In this document: one piece after another, positions 7,229 through 14,974 of the stretch
Layout: each line of letters begins with the position of its first letter
Numbering within the stretch: position 1 is the first letter of the stretch
Assembly (NCBI GenBank): GCA_902492825.1
Contig: CABUMZ010000022.1
Span: 1-19,379, forward strand
Length of the DNA stretch: 19,379 nt
DNA from: an uncultured Collinsella sp.
Lineage (GTDB): Bacteria; Actinomycetota; Coriobacteriia; Coriobacteriales; Coriobacteriaceae
Direction of reading: 5' to 3'
Program-made: the position numbers and the translations under genes
Notes under the pieces: model-generated
Databases searched by the model: none
Told to the model about the DNA's origin: nothing
What the model saw: the letters and a program-made list of their open reading frames with translations, nothing else

Positions 7229-8446
7229 GTGGCTATCCACATCGTTGAGGAAGCAAATCGCTGTCTGGGCTGCAAAAAGGCGTTCTGTCAAATAAAGGGC
7301 TGTCCGGTGCAGACGCCCATTCCGCAGGTTATCGACCTCTTTAAGCAGCGCCGTCTGCAAGAGGCGGGCGAGCTGCTGTTCCAGAATAACCCGATGAGTG
7401 CGGTCTGCTCCATGGTGTGCAACCATTCGGGCCAGTGCGAGGGCGCGTGCATCCAGGGCCGAAAGGGCGCGCCCGTGCATTTTTCGAGCATCGAGAACTA
7501 TATCTCTACGGCGTATTTGGACCGCAAAGAGTGGAAACCCGTGCCGTCGTGCGGCAAACAGGTCGCCGTGGTCGGCTCCGGCCCTGCCGGCATGACCGTG
7601 GCCATTAAGATGGCGCAGCTGGGTTGCGCCGTCACTGTTTTTGAGCAGCGGCCCGAGATCGGCGGCGTGCTGGAGTACGGTATCCCCGAGTTCCGTCTGC
7701 CGCGCTCGCTCGTGCAAAAGTACCGCCACGTGATGTGCTCGCTCGGCGTGCGCGTTCGCCCCTCGACCACCATCGGCGGTGCGCTCCACATCGACGACTT
7801 GCTGCGCGACGGCTACGATGCGGTCTTTGTTGGTACCGGCACCTGGCGAGCTCGAAAGCTGGGTATTCCCGGCGAGTCGCGCGGCAATGTGCTCTTTGGC
7901 ATCGACTACCTCGTTGACCCCACGAGCGTGGCGATCGGCGAAAACGTGGCCGTAATCGGTGCCGGCAACGTAGCCATGGATGTGGCCCGTACGGCGCTTC
8001 GCTCGGGTGCCCGCAAGGTCACTGTGTATGCCCGTTCGCGTCATATCTCTGCGATTGACGACGAGGTGGAGTTGACCGAGCTTGACGGTGCCGAGATTGT
8101 GCGCGGCAAGGCGATCTGCGCCATCGATGATAACGGTCCGGTGTTCGAGACGGCTATCTTTGACGAGGACAACAACGTGGTGGGCTACGAGGAAGAACTC
8201 GACCATGCGTCTGCCGACACGGTTGTGATTGCGGCGTCTCAGGTGCCCAAGGACAAACTCGTGCTTACAACTGGCGGTCTGGAGACCGACCATCGCGGCC
8301 TGCTTTCGGTCGACGAGTATGGCATGACTACCGTGCCTGGCGTCTTTGCCGCCGGCGACGTGGTCAACGGCCCGCTCACCGTGGTTCATGCCGTAGCTGG
8401 TGCCAAACTCGCCGTCGAAGGTATGATTGCCTACCTGGGCCTCTAA
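7229..8446 (+). CDS. GltD-like NAD(P)H:acceptor oxidoreductase subunit (FAD, Fe-S)
   Basis: The 405-residue protein resembles the small subunit of glutamate synthase (GltD) and related flavin subunits such as NfnB. Two Cys groups near the start, C12-x2-C15-x4-C20-x4-C25 and C60-x3-C64-x5-C70-x3-C74, match the GltD N-terminal iron-sulfur domain. An FAD-binding GSGPAG lies at 116-121, an NAD(P)H-binding GAGNVA at 244-249, and a second flavin motif, VFAAGDVVNGP, near the C-terminus. It is about 55 residues shorter than typical GltD, mostly at the N-terminus. The loop after the NAD(P)H site lacks the MP...E...A.EEG pattern of GltD. The GTG start at 7229 has AGAGGGGA 5 bases upstream. No large GltB subunit is encoded nearby, so glutamate synthesis is unlikely from this locus. 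It probably moves electrons from NAD(P)H to an unknown partner. Confidence 0.82.
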   Translation: MAIHIVEEANRCLGCKKAFCQIKGCPVQTPIPQVIDLFKQRRLQEAGELLFQNNPMSAVCSMVCNHSGQCEGACIQGRKGAPVHFSSIENYISTAYLDRKEWKPVPSCGKQVAVVGSGPAGMTVAIKMAQLGCAVTVFEQRPEIGGVLEYGIPEFRLPRSLVQKYRHVMCSLGVRVRPSTTIGGALHIDDLLRDGYDAVFVGTGTWRARKLGIPGESRGNVLFGIDYLVDPTSVAIGENVAVIGAGNVAMDVARTALRSGARKVTVYARSRHISAIDDEVELTELDGAEIVRGKAICAIDDNGPVFETAIFDEDNNVVGYEEELDHASADTVVIAASQVPKDKLVLTTGGLETDHRGLLSVDEYGMTTVPGVFAAGDVVNGPLTVVHAVAGAKLAVEGMIAYLGL

Positions 8447-8462
8447 CTCCATCCCGCCCATC

Positions 8463-8533
8463 AGTTGCGGTGAAATACGGACTGTTTTGGCTATCAAAGG
8501 CCTTATCTACTCCGTATTCCACCGCAACTTTTT
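8463..8533 (+). terminator. Long hairpin with T-tail after the GltD-like gene
   Basis: Bases 8463-8481 pair with 8511-8529 through 18 of 19 positions (single mismatch 8473/8519), and five Ts follow (8529-8533). The 29-nt loop is unusually large for a simple terminator. It probably ends transcription of the GltD-like gene, but the long, nearly perfect arms also resemble a small palindromic repeat element. The rest of the gap to 8644 holds only the ribosome binding site of the next gene and a weak 8-bp hairpin around 8583-8610. Confidence 0.6.
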
Positions 8534-8644
8534 GGGGGTTGAGCAGAGACTGGGGGAGCGCGTGCGGTCGGGTGCTGTGTGGTTGCTGATACGATAGGTA
8601 CGTTAGCAACTGCCGCCGAGCGGCTCAAACGAAAGGAAGCCTGT

Positions 8645-10594
8645 ATGGAGTCCTCTGCCTACCCGATGCTCTTTAGCCCGATCAAGGTCGGTACAACCGA
8701 GGTCAAGAACCGCGTCTTTATGCCGCCGGTGTCCACCAACCTGGCCGATCATGGCTATGTGACCGACGACTTGGTCGATCATTACCGTGCCCGCGCCAAG
8801 GGCGGCGTGGGCCTCATCATCACCGAGGTCGTGACGGTCGAGCCCACCTATACCTATCTGCCGGGTGATATGTGCTGCTACGACGACACGTTTATCCCCG
8901 GCTGGGAAAAGCTCGCCGCGGCCGTCCACGAGTATGGCTGCAAGATCATGCCGCAGCTCTTCCACCCCGCCTACATGGCCTTTAACATTCCGGGCACGCC
9001 GCGCCTGATCGCTCCGTCCTTTGTGGGCCCGTCTTACGCCCGCGAGGCACCGCGCCCCATCACGGTCGAGGAGATTCACGAGCTCACGCATCAGTTTGGC
9101 GACGCTGCCGTGCGTATGCAGAAGGCCGGTGTCGATGGCGTTGAAGTCCATGCGGCACACGCCCACGGCATGCTCGGCGGCTTTTTGACTCCGCTCTACA
9201 ACAAGCGTACCGACGAGTACGGCGGCTCGCTCGACGCCCGCATGCGCTTCTTACTCGAGGTCATCGCCGAGATTCGCGAGCGCTGCGGCAAGGACTTTAT
9301 CATCGACGTTCGCATCTCGGGCGATGAGTACACCGATGGCGGCCTGACCCTCAACGACATGATCTACGTCTCACGTCGCCTGGAGAAGGCCGGCGTCGAC
9401 ATGATTCACGTGTCGGGCGGTACCACCATCAAGCGCGGCTCCGCGATTCCCGCCGCCGGTACGCAGCAGGCCTCGCATGCCGCCTGCTCGCGCGAGATCA
9501 AGAAGCACGTCAACATTCCCGTTGCCACCGTCGGACGTATCAACGAGGCCTGGATCGCCGAGGAGCTGATCGAGGACGGCGCTGCCGACATCTGCATGAT
9601 GGGCCGCGCCAATCTGTGCGATGCCGAGTTCTGCAATAAGGCCGCTGCCGGCAACGCCGACGACATCCGCCCCTGCATCGGCTGCCTGCGCTGCCTGAAC
9701 GGCATCATGTTTGGCAAGCGCATCTCCTGCACCGTTAATCCGGACGTGGAGCGCGACGAGGCCGGCTACGAGCCTGCCGCCGAGGCCAAGAACGTACTGG
9801 TTGTGGGCGCCGGTCCCGCGGGCATGGAGGCAGCCTACATTGCCGCCAAGCGCGGCCACAACGTGGTGCTCGTGGATAAGCAGGACGAGCCGGGCGGCGA
9901 GATGCGTATCGCGGCCGTTCCGCCGGCAAAGCAGGAACTCACCCGCGTGATCAAGTATCAGTACCGTCGCCTGGCCGAGGCCGGCGTGAAGTGCGTCTTT
10001 GGCACCGAGCTTACTGCCGAGGACATTCAGCGCGACTACGCCGGCTACGAGGTTGTCCTGGCTTATGGCGCCGAGCCCATCGCTCCGGCCTTCATGCAGG
10101 GCTTTAAGCAGGTTATGACGGCCGACGACCTGCTGGGCGGCAAGGCTTTCCCGGGCAAGAAGATCGTCATCGTGGGCGGCGGCACCGTTGGCTGCGAGAC
10201 GGCAGATTACCTGGCCCCGCTGGTCAATGACCTCTCGCCGGCCAACCGCGATGTCACCGTCATCGAGATGACCAAGACGCTTGCCGCCAACGAGGGCGGC
10301 GCCGGCCGCGCGGTGCTCATCACGCGCATGCTCTCAAAGGGCGTCCACGTGCTGACCGAGGCCAAGGTGACCGAGATCACCGAGGACACTATCAGCTACG
10401 AAAAGGACGGCGAGGTCCACACCATCGCCGATGCCGATACGCTGGTGCTTGCCATGGGCTATCGTCCCAATACCAAGCTGGCCGACGACCTTGTCGCTGC
10501 CGGTGTTGCCACCCACGTGCTGGGCGATGCCAACAAGTGCGGCAACATCCGCGACGCCATCGGCGATGGCTACAAGGTTGTCTGCGAGCTCTAG
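8645..10594 (+). CDS. NADH:flavin oxidoreductase, 2,4-dienoyl-CoA reductase / BaiCD-type (FMN, 4Fe-4S, FAD)
   Basis: The 649-residue protein has the full three-part layout of FadH, trimethylamine dehydrogenase and the bile-acid enzymes BaiCD/BaiH. An OYE-type FMN TIM barrel covers about 1-340, with catalytic-region VEVHAAHAHGML (H169, H172) and NKRTDEYGGS. A 4Fe-4S site follows as C344-x2-C347-x2-C350-x11-C362. The C-terminal half has GAGPAG at 388-393 for FAD and GGGTVG at 511-516 for NADH. Such enzymes reduce an activated C=C bond or similar group of a small organic substrate; the substrate here is unknown. The start at 8645 has AAAGGAAG 5 bases upstream; the earlier ATG-like start at 8579 lacks one. 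It follows the GltD-like gene but is separated from it by a hairpin with a T-tail, so co-transcription is uncertain. Confidence 0.88.
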   Translation: MESSAYPMLFSPIKVGTTEVKNRVFMPPVSTNLADHGYVTDDLVDHYRARAKGGVGLIITEVVTVEPTYTYLPGDMCCYDDTFIPGWEKLAAAVHEYGCKIMPQLFHPAYMAFNIPGTPRLIAPSFVGPSYAREAPRPITVEEIHELTHQFGDAAVRMQKAGVDGVEVHAAHAHGMLGGFLTPLYNKRTDEYGGSLDARMRFLLEVIAEIRERCGKDFIIDVRISGDEYTDGGLTLNDMIYVSRRLEKAGVDMIHVSGGTTIKRGSAIPAAGTQQASHAACSREIKKHVNIPVATVGRINEAWIAEELIEDGAADICMMGRANLCDAEFCNKAAAGNADDIRPCIGCLRCLNGIMFGKRISCTVNPDVERDEAGYEPAAEAKNVLVVGAGPAGMEAAYIAAKRGHNVVLVDKQDEPGGEMRIAAVPPAKQELTRVIKYQYRRLAEAGVKCVFGTELTAEDIQRDYAGYEVVLAYGAEPIAPAFMQGFKQVMTADDLLGGKAFPGKKIVIVGGGTVGCETADYLAPLVNDLSPANRDVTVIEMTKTLAANEGGAGRAVLITRMLSKGVHVLTEAKVTEITEDTISYEKDGEVHTIADADTLVLAMGYRPNTKLADDLVAAGVATHVLGDANKCGNIRDAIGDGYKVVCEL

Positions 10595-10620
10595 TCAAAC
10601 CCTTTGCACCAATCGATTGC

Positions 10621-10668
10621 AAAAAGCGGCGGCTGCCCTGTGTGTTGGGCAGCCGCCGCCTGCGTTTT
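10621..10668. terminator. Bidirectional terminator between convergent genes
   Basis: GCGGCGGCTGCCC (10626-10638) pairs perfectly with GGGCAGCCGCCGC (10647-10659) around an 8-nt loop. On the minus strand five Ts (10621-10625 complement) follow the stem directly, a strong terminator for the GntR-type gene. On the plus strand the tail is weaker (TTTT at 10664-10667) and serves the flavoenzyme gene. Confidence 0.85.
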
Positions 10669-10693
10669 GCCAAAGAAAGATTATTGTCGGGCC

Positions 10694-11386
10694 CTAAATG
10701 CCTTTTGTTTCTGCTCCCTCCGCAATCATGTTGCGGTTATACACCAGGTGCAGATACATCGCGTCGTGCGCGGCGGTGGGATTGCGCGAGGCGATGGCGT
10801 CGGCCACATCGCGGTGCGTGCGGATAGTTTCCTCGACGAGCTTTTTGCCGGTCACGTCGATAAAGAGGGGGACGGATGCCTTGAGCACGCCCATCAGGCG
10901 GGGAACGACGAGGTTTCCGGAGCTCTCGGCAATGGCATTGTGGAACGCGGTGTCGGCGGCGGAGTAATCCTCACCGGCCTCGGCCAGGCGCTCGGATTCG
11001 TCGCAGAGCTCTTTGATACAGACGACCTGGTCGTTGGTTGCGTGCTCGGCTGCCATGCGTGCCATCTGCGGCTCGACCATAAAGCGCACCTCGAGTAGGT
11101 CGCGCGCCAGACGCTGCTTGTCGTCGATAAAGGTAAAGCCCAGCGGGTCGTCGGCAACGCCGGGGTTTGACGCCACATAGGTGCCCGAACCCTGCTTAAT
11201 GCGCACGATATTGCGCGATTGCAGCAACTTCATGGCCTCGCGCACAGTGCTCCTGCCGGCGCCCAAGCGCTCGACCAGCACGGTTTCCTTAGGCAGGCGA
11301 TCTCCTTGCTCAAGGTGTTCATCCAGAATCAATTGAATGATTTTCTCCGATATTTGCTCGGGGAGTCCCGATTCGGCGCGGGCCAT
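10694..11386 (-). CDS. GntR-family regulator, FadR/FCD type
   Basis: The 230-residue protein has an N-terminal winged helix-turn-helix at about 9-72, with LPKETVLVERLGAGRSTVREAM as the recognition region and IVRIKQGSGTYV as the wing. An all-helical FCD effector domain follows. Its metal/ligand residues are visible as D145-x3-H149, H191 and H213. FCD regulators of this group commonly sense sugar acids or other carboxylates. The ATG giving MARAESG is preferred because AAAGG lies 8 bases upstream; two earlier in-frame ATGs (11413, 11401) would overlap or precede that site. It is divergent from the GntP permease gene, and repeated TCAGAC half-sites fill the gap, so it probably controls that permease and the following dehydratase gene. 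The effector is likely an aldonate or KDG, by inference. Confidence 0.9.
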   Translation of the reverse strand: MARAESGLPEQISEKIIQLILDEHLEQGDRLPKETVLVERLGAGRSTVREAMKLLQSRNIVRIKQGSGTYVASNPGVADDPLGFTFIDDKQRLARDLLEVRFMVEPQMARMAAEHATNDQVVCIKELCDESERLAEAGEDYSAADTAFHNAIAESSGNLVVPRLMGVLKASVPLFIDVTGKKLVEETIRTHRDVADAIASRNPTAAHDAMYLHLVYNRNMIAEGAETKGI

Positions 11387-11511
11387 AGCTATACCTTTCA
11401 TTACAAAATTCATCTGAGCTATTTTAGCGCACCACGGATGCGATATTGGCCGCTGGATTTGAGTCGGGCGGCTTAGATATGCCGTTCGCAGCGCAAATAC
11501 GACCGTTTACC

Positions 11512-11530
11512 AAATACATCAGATGTATTT
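11512..11530. promoter_or_regulatory. 19-bp palindrome, candidate operator
   Basis: AAATACAT and ATGTATTT flank the three bases CAG, giving perfect 8-bp arms in the gap between the GntR gene and the permease gene. It shares the string ACATCAGA with the half-site region starting at 11551. It may be a second operator or an upstream element. Confidence 0.4.
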
Positions 11531-11552
11531 CGAACAAATTTCAAAATGAAAC

Positions 11553-11606
11553 ATCAGACCTTTCCAAAACACGCTATAGTCATCAGACGAATTCAAAAGG
11601 TCTGAT
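11553..11606. promoter_or_regulatory. Cluster of GntR-type half-sites over the permease promoter
   Basis: ATCAGAC occurs at 11553-11559 and 11582-11588, and its complement GTCTGAT at 11600-11606. The outer pair reads CATCAGACCTTT (11552-11563) and AAAGGTCTGATG (11596-11607), an exact inverted repeat of 12 bases. A fourth TCAGACC lies at 11624-11630, within the first codons. FadR-subfamily sites are often GGTC/GACC palindromes, so these are candidates for the adjacent regulator. Confidence 0.5.
11575..11580 (+). promoter_or_regulatory. Candidate -10 element of the GntP permease operon
   Basis: TATAGT is one base from TATAAT, and lies 40 bases before the start codon. No convincing -35 is seen 16-18 bases upstream, where the first TCAGACC half-site sits; this could indicate dependence on an activator. 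Confidence 0.35.
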
Positions 11607-11620
11607 GAATTGGAGGAAAG

Positions 11621-12982
11621 ATGTCAGACCCAACGTTTATGGCTGATCCCACCAGGCTGGTCATCGCCGCCATCGTGGGCATCGCGCTGCTGCTTGCGCT
11701 CATCATCAAGTTCAAGCTGCACCCCGTGCTTTCGATGATGGTCTCGGCGCTCGCGATCGGCATCGGCGCCGGTATGCCACTCGACCTGGTGGCGGACACT
11801 GTCACCAAGGGCGTGGGCACCACGCTGCAAAACATCGCCCTGCTCATTGGCCTGGGATCGATGTTTGGCCAGATTTTGGAGGAGAGCGGCGGCGCCAAGA
11901 AGATCGCCCAGACCTTCATTGATACCTTTGGCCAGGGCCACTCCAGCTGGGCGCTGGGCATCACCGGTTTGGTCATCGGCACTACGGTGTTCTTTGAGGC
12001 CGGCGTGGTCGTTTTGATTCCGCTTGCGTTTAGCGTGGCATCGCAGACCAAAAAGTCGACGCTCTACTATGGCATCGCGCTGCTCGCGGGACTTGCCGCT
12101 GGCTATGCGTTTGTGCCGCCATCGGCCGGGTCGGTTCTGGTCGCCGGCACGCTCGGTGTCGACCTGGGCACCATGATCCTCGTCGGTATCCCCACCGCCT
12201 TCATCGCCATGGCAATTGCCGGCGTCATCTGGGGCCGCAACGTGGGCGGTCGCATTTTTACCGATGTTCCGGAGCACTTTACCTCTGCCGAGGGTGCGAG
12301 CGACGAAAAGGAGCTTCCTTCCTTTGGCATGGTGCTCGCGATCGTGCTCACGCCGCTTTGTCTGATTTTGCTGGGCACGTTGTCCTCTTATATCCCCATG
12401 CCCGCCGAACTCGCCTCGATTCTTGCCTTCCTGGGCAAGCCGTTCGTCGCTTTGACGCTCGCCACGCTCGTCGCGATGTATCTGCTGGGCGCGCGGCGCG
12501 GCTACTCCGGTGCCGAGCTCAAGGCCCTGCTCGACCGCTCTCTTAAGCCCGTCGGCATGATCTTGCTGGTTATCGCCTGTGGCGGCGTCATTCGCTGGAT
12601 GCTGCAGGACTGCGGCTTGGGCCAGGTTATCGGCCCTATGCTCGAGGCCTCACCGCTGCCTTTGGTGGTCGTTGCCTTTTTGATTGCCGTCATGGTGCGT
12701 GCCTCTGTCGGCAGCTCCATCGTCGCTATGACCATGGCATCGGGCATTATGGCCGCCATGCCCGCGGTTGCCGGAGCCTCAGTGCTCATGCGTGCCGCTA
12801 TCTGTCTTGCTATCTGCGGCGGTGCCACGGCCCTCTCGCACGTCAACGATGCCGGTTTTTGGATGTGCTCCTCGTTCCTGGAGATTGACGAGAAGACCAC
12901 CCTCAAGTCCTGGACCGTTATGGAGACGCTCATCGGCCTTTCGGGTCTTGCCTGCGCCCTGGTGATTTCGTTCTTCGCCTAG
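11621..12982 (+). CDS. GntP-family gluconate/sugar-acid:H+ symporter (paralogue 1)
   Basis: The 453-residue, highly hydrophobic protein fits the GntP family in length and layout, with about 12-14 membrane segments. It opens with VIAAIVGIALLLALIIKFKL, contains LLIGLGSMFGQILEESGGA and TTVFFEAGVVVLIPLAF, and ends with CGGATALSHVNDAGFWMCSSF then LKSWTVMETLIGLSGL, all family patterns. The usual PPxPGP segment is changed to FVPPSAGS, so the substrate may differ from gluconate. GGAGG lies 4 bases before the ATG at 11621. It is divergent from a GntR regulator and followed after 108 bases by an IlvD/Edd-type dehydratase gene with no terminator between, so the two are probably one operon for uptake and dehydration of an aldonate. 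Confidence 0.92.
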   Translation: MSDPTFMADPTRLVIAAIVGIALLLALIIKFKLHPVLSMMVSALAIGIGAGMPLDLVADTVTKGVGTTLQNIALLIGLGSMFGQILEESGGAKKIAQTFIDTFGQGHSSWALGITGLVIGTTVFFEAGVVVLIPLAFSVASQTKKSTLYYGIALLAGLAAGYAFVPPSAGSVLVAGTLGVDLGTMILVGIPTAFIAMAIAGVIWGRNVGGRIFTDVPEHFTSAEGASDEKELPSFGMVLAIVLTPLCLILLGTLSSYIPMPAELASILAFLGKPFVALTLATLVAMYLLGARRGYSGAELKALLDRSLKPVGMILLVIACGGVIRWMLQDCGLGQVIGPMLEASPLPLVVVAFLIAVMVRASVGSSIVAMTMASGIMAAMPAVAGASVLMRAAICLAICGGATALSHVNDAGFWMCSSFLEIDEKTTLKSWTVMETLIGLSGLACALVISFFA

Positions 12983-13046
12983 TTCGCGTAGCTAAGCATC
13001 TTCCGCCGAGTGCATCGCTCGGTACCCATTTTCACCCGATTCATTA

Positions 13047-13059
13047 ACCAACGATTGGT
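13047..13059. other. Short palindrome in the permease-dehydratase gap
   Basis: ACCAA and TTGGT flank CGA, giving a perfect 5-bp-arm palindrome about 30 bases before the dehydratase start. It could be a GntR-type operator of the TGGT/ACCA form or a minor RNA hairpin. Short palindromes like this arise often by chance. Confidence 0.2.
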
Positions 13060-13090
13060 ACAACCGTTCAAACCAAAAGAGGAGAGCATT

Positions 13091-14869
13091 ATGGACGAGA
13101 AGACCAAGGCACAGATTCAGCAGGAGGCAGCCGACCTGGTTGCCAAGCTGCAGCCGCGTTCCGGCAAGTTCCGCACCATCAGCCCCGAGATGGACCCGCT
13201 GCGTCTGGGCTCTGGCTGGTCCATCGAGGATCTGGACAAGCCGCAGGTCATTATCGAGTCGACGTTCGGCGACTCGCACCCGGGTTCTGCCGGCCTGTTT
13301 GATCTGGTCGAGGAGGTCCGTGCCGGCGTTGCCGAGGCTGGCGGTCATGGTGCCCGTTACTTCTGCACCGATATCTGCGACGGCGAGGCCCAGGGCCACG
13401 ACGGCATCAACTACTCGCTGCCCAGTCGCGACATGATCGCCAACATGATCGAGATTCATGCCAAGGCCACCCCGTTCGACGCCGGCGTCTTTGTTGCCAG
13501 CTGCGATAAGGGCCTGCCTGCGAACCTTATGGCCATGGGCCGCATCAACATCCCCTCCATCGTCGTTACCGGCGGTGTCATGGATGCAGGCCCCGACCTG
13601 CTGACCCTGGAGCAGCTCGGCGCGATTTCTGCCCGCTACGAGCGCGGCGAGATCTCCCGCGAGGAGCTTGAGTTTGCCAAGCACAACGCATGCCCCAGCT
13701 GCGGCGCCTGCTCGTTTATGGGCACCGCGTCGACCATGCAGGTTACCGCCGAGGCCCTGGGCCTTATGCTCCCCGGCACGGCCCTGCTGCCCGCTACCAG
13801 CTCCGACCTGCGTGAGTTTGCGCGCGAGGCCGGCCGCCAGTCCGTGTGGCTCTCCGAGCACAACCTGTGCCCCCGCGACATCGTGACCAAGGAGTCTTTC
13901 GAGAACCTCATCATGGTCCACGGCGCCATCTCTGGTTCCACCAACTCCCTGCTGCACATCCCCGCAATCGCCCGTGAGTTTGGCATCGAGATGTCCGCCG
14001 ACGACTTCGATCGCCTGCACCGTGGTGCCCACTACCTGCTCAACGTCCGTCCCGCAGGTGAGTGGCCGGCGCAGTTCTTCTACTATGCGGGCGGCGTGCC
14101 GCGCATCATGGAGGAGATCAAGTCGATGCTCCACCTCGATGTCATGACCGTCACTGGCAAGACCCTCGGCGAAAACCTCGAGGACCTTAAGAACAACGGC
14201 TACTACGAGAAGTGCGGCCGCTACCTGGAGAAGTGGAACCTCAAGCGCGAGGACATCATTCGCCCGTTTGACCAGGCATTCGGCACCGATGGCTCCATCG
14301 CCATCCTCCACGGCAATCTTGCTCCCGAGGGCGCGGTCGTCAAGCACACCGTCGTTCCGCGCGAGATGTTCCAGGCTACGCTCAAGGCCCGTCCGTTCGA
14401 CTGCGAGGAGGACGCCATTCACGCCGTCCTGACGCACGAGGTCAAGCCCGGCGACGCCGTCATCATTCGTTATGAGGGCCCCAAGGGTTCCGGCATGCCC
14501 GAGATGTTCTACACCACCGAAGCTATCGCCAGCGACCCCGAGCTGGGCGCGAGCATTGCCCTGATCACTGACGGCCGCTTCTCCGGCGCCTCCAAGGGCC
14601 CGGCTATCGGTCACGTTTCGCCCGAGGCCGCTGTGGGCGGTCCGATTGCCCTGATCGAGGAGGGCGACCTTATCCAGATCAACATCCCCGAGCGCTCGCT
14701 GTCTATCGTGGGCATCGCCGGCAAGGAGATGGAGCCGGCCGAGGTCGACGCCGTCCTGGCCGAGCGCCGAGCCACTTGGAAGCCCAAGGCTAATCGCTAT
14801 ACCTCCGGCACGCTCAAGTTCTTTACCGAGCATGCAGTTTCCGCCATTCAGGGTGGCTACATGGAGTAG
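13091..14869 (+). CDS. IlvD/Edd-family sugar-acid (aldonate) dehydratase
   Basis: The 592-residue enzyme belongs to the iron-sulfur dihydroxyacid/6-phosphogluconate dehydratase family. Hallmarks are CDGEAQGHDGINYSLPSRDM (from C97), ASCDKGLPANLMAMGR (C138), CPSCGACSFMGTASTM (C201-C207) and TDGRFSG...GHVSPEAAVGG near the C-terminus. Two cluster cysteines, C138 and C207, are present; the position of the third IlvD cysteine is Gly in DSHPGSAG (about residue 65), as also absent in E. coli Edd. The permease beside it and the lack of branched-chain amino acid genes argue for a sugar acid, such as gluconate or another aldonate, giving a 2-keto-3-deoxy acid. True IlvD or Edd activity is less likely but not excluded. 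The ATG at 13091 follows AGAGGAGAG by 4 bases. Codon use is strongly biased to GC-ending codons, suggesting high expression. Confidence 0.88.
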   Translation: MDEKTKAQIQQEAADLVAKLQPRSGKFRTISPEMDPLRLGSGWSIEDLDKPQVIIESTFGDSHPGSAGLFDLVEEVRAGVAEAGGHGARYFCTDICDGEAQGHDGINYSLPSRDMIANMIEIHAKATPFDAGVFVASCDKGLPANLMAMGRINIPSIVVTGGVMDAGPDLLTLEQLGAISARYERGEISREELEFAKHNACPSCGACSFMGTASTMQVTAEALGLMLPGTALLPATSSDLREFAREAGRQSVWLSEHNLCPRDIVTKESFENLIMVHGAISGSTNSLLHIPAIAREFGIEMSADDFDRLHRGAHYLLNVRPAGEWPAQFFYYAGGVPRIMEEIKSMLHLDVMTVTGKTLGENLEDLKNNGYYEKCGRYLEKWNLKREDIIRPFDQAFGTDGSIAILHGNLAPEGAVVKHTVVPREMFQATLKARPFDCEEDAIHAVLTHEVKPGDAVIIRYEGPKGSGMPEMFYTTEAIASDPELGASIALITDGRFSGASKGPAIGHVSPEAAVGGPIALIEEGDLIQINIPERSLSIVGIAGKEMEPAEVDAVLAERRATWKPKANRYTSGTLKFFTEHAVSAIQGGYME

Positions 14870-14917
14870 CGCCCATGCGCATCAAATATCTCCTCTCATA
14901 GATGCGCGGCACAAAGA

Positions 14918-14949
14918 GCCCCGAGCTCACACGAGCTCGGGGCCTTTTT
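14918..14949 (+). terminator. Strong intrinsic terminator after the dehydratase gene
   Basis: GCCCCGAGCTC (14918-14928) pairs perfectly with GAGCTCGGGGC (14933-14943) around ACAC, followed by C and TTTTT. It ends the GntP-dehydratase operon and may also stop transcripts arriving from the minus-strand ATPase gene. Confidence 0.9.
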
Positions 14950-14974
14950 CGTCTGGATTGGGGACGCATAGCCG

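Noticed and set aside
7166..8497. 443-codon minus-strand frame opposite the GltD-like gene
   Set aside because: Antisense shadow; the plus-strand protein has clear Fe-S and nucleotide-binding motifs.
12992..14833. 613-codon open frame on the minus strand across the whole dehydratase gene
   Set aside because: It is an antisense shadow: the plus strand encodes a clear IlvD/Edd-family enzyme with its motifs and ribosome binding site. The Gly/Ala/Leu/Val/Asp-rich translation is typical of the complement of GC-rich codons.
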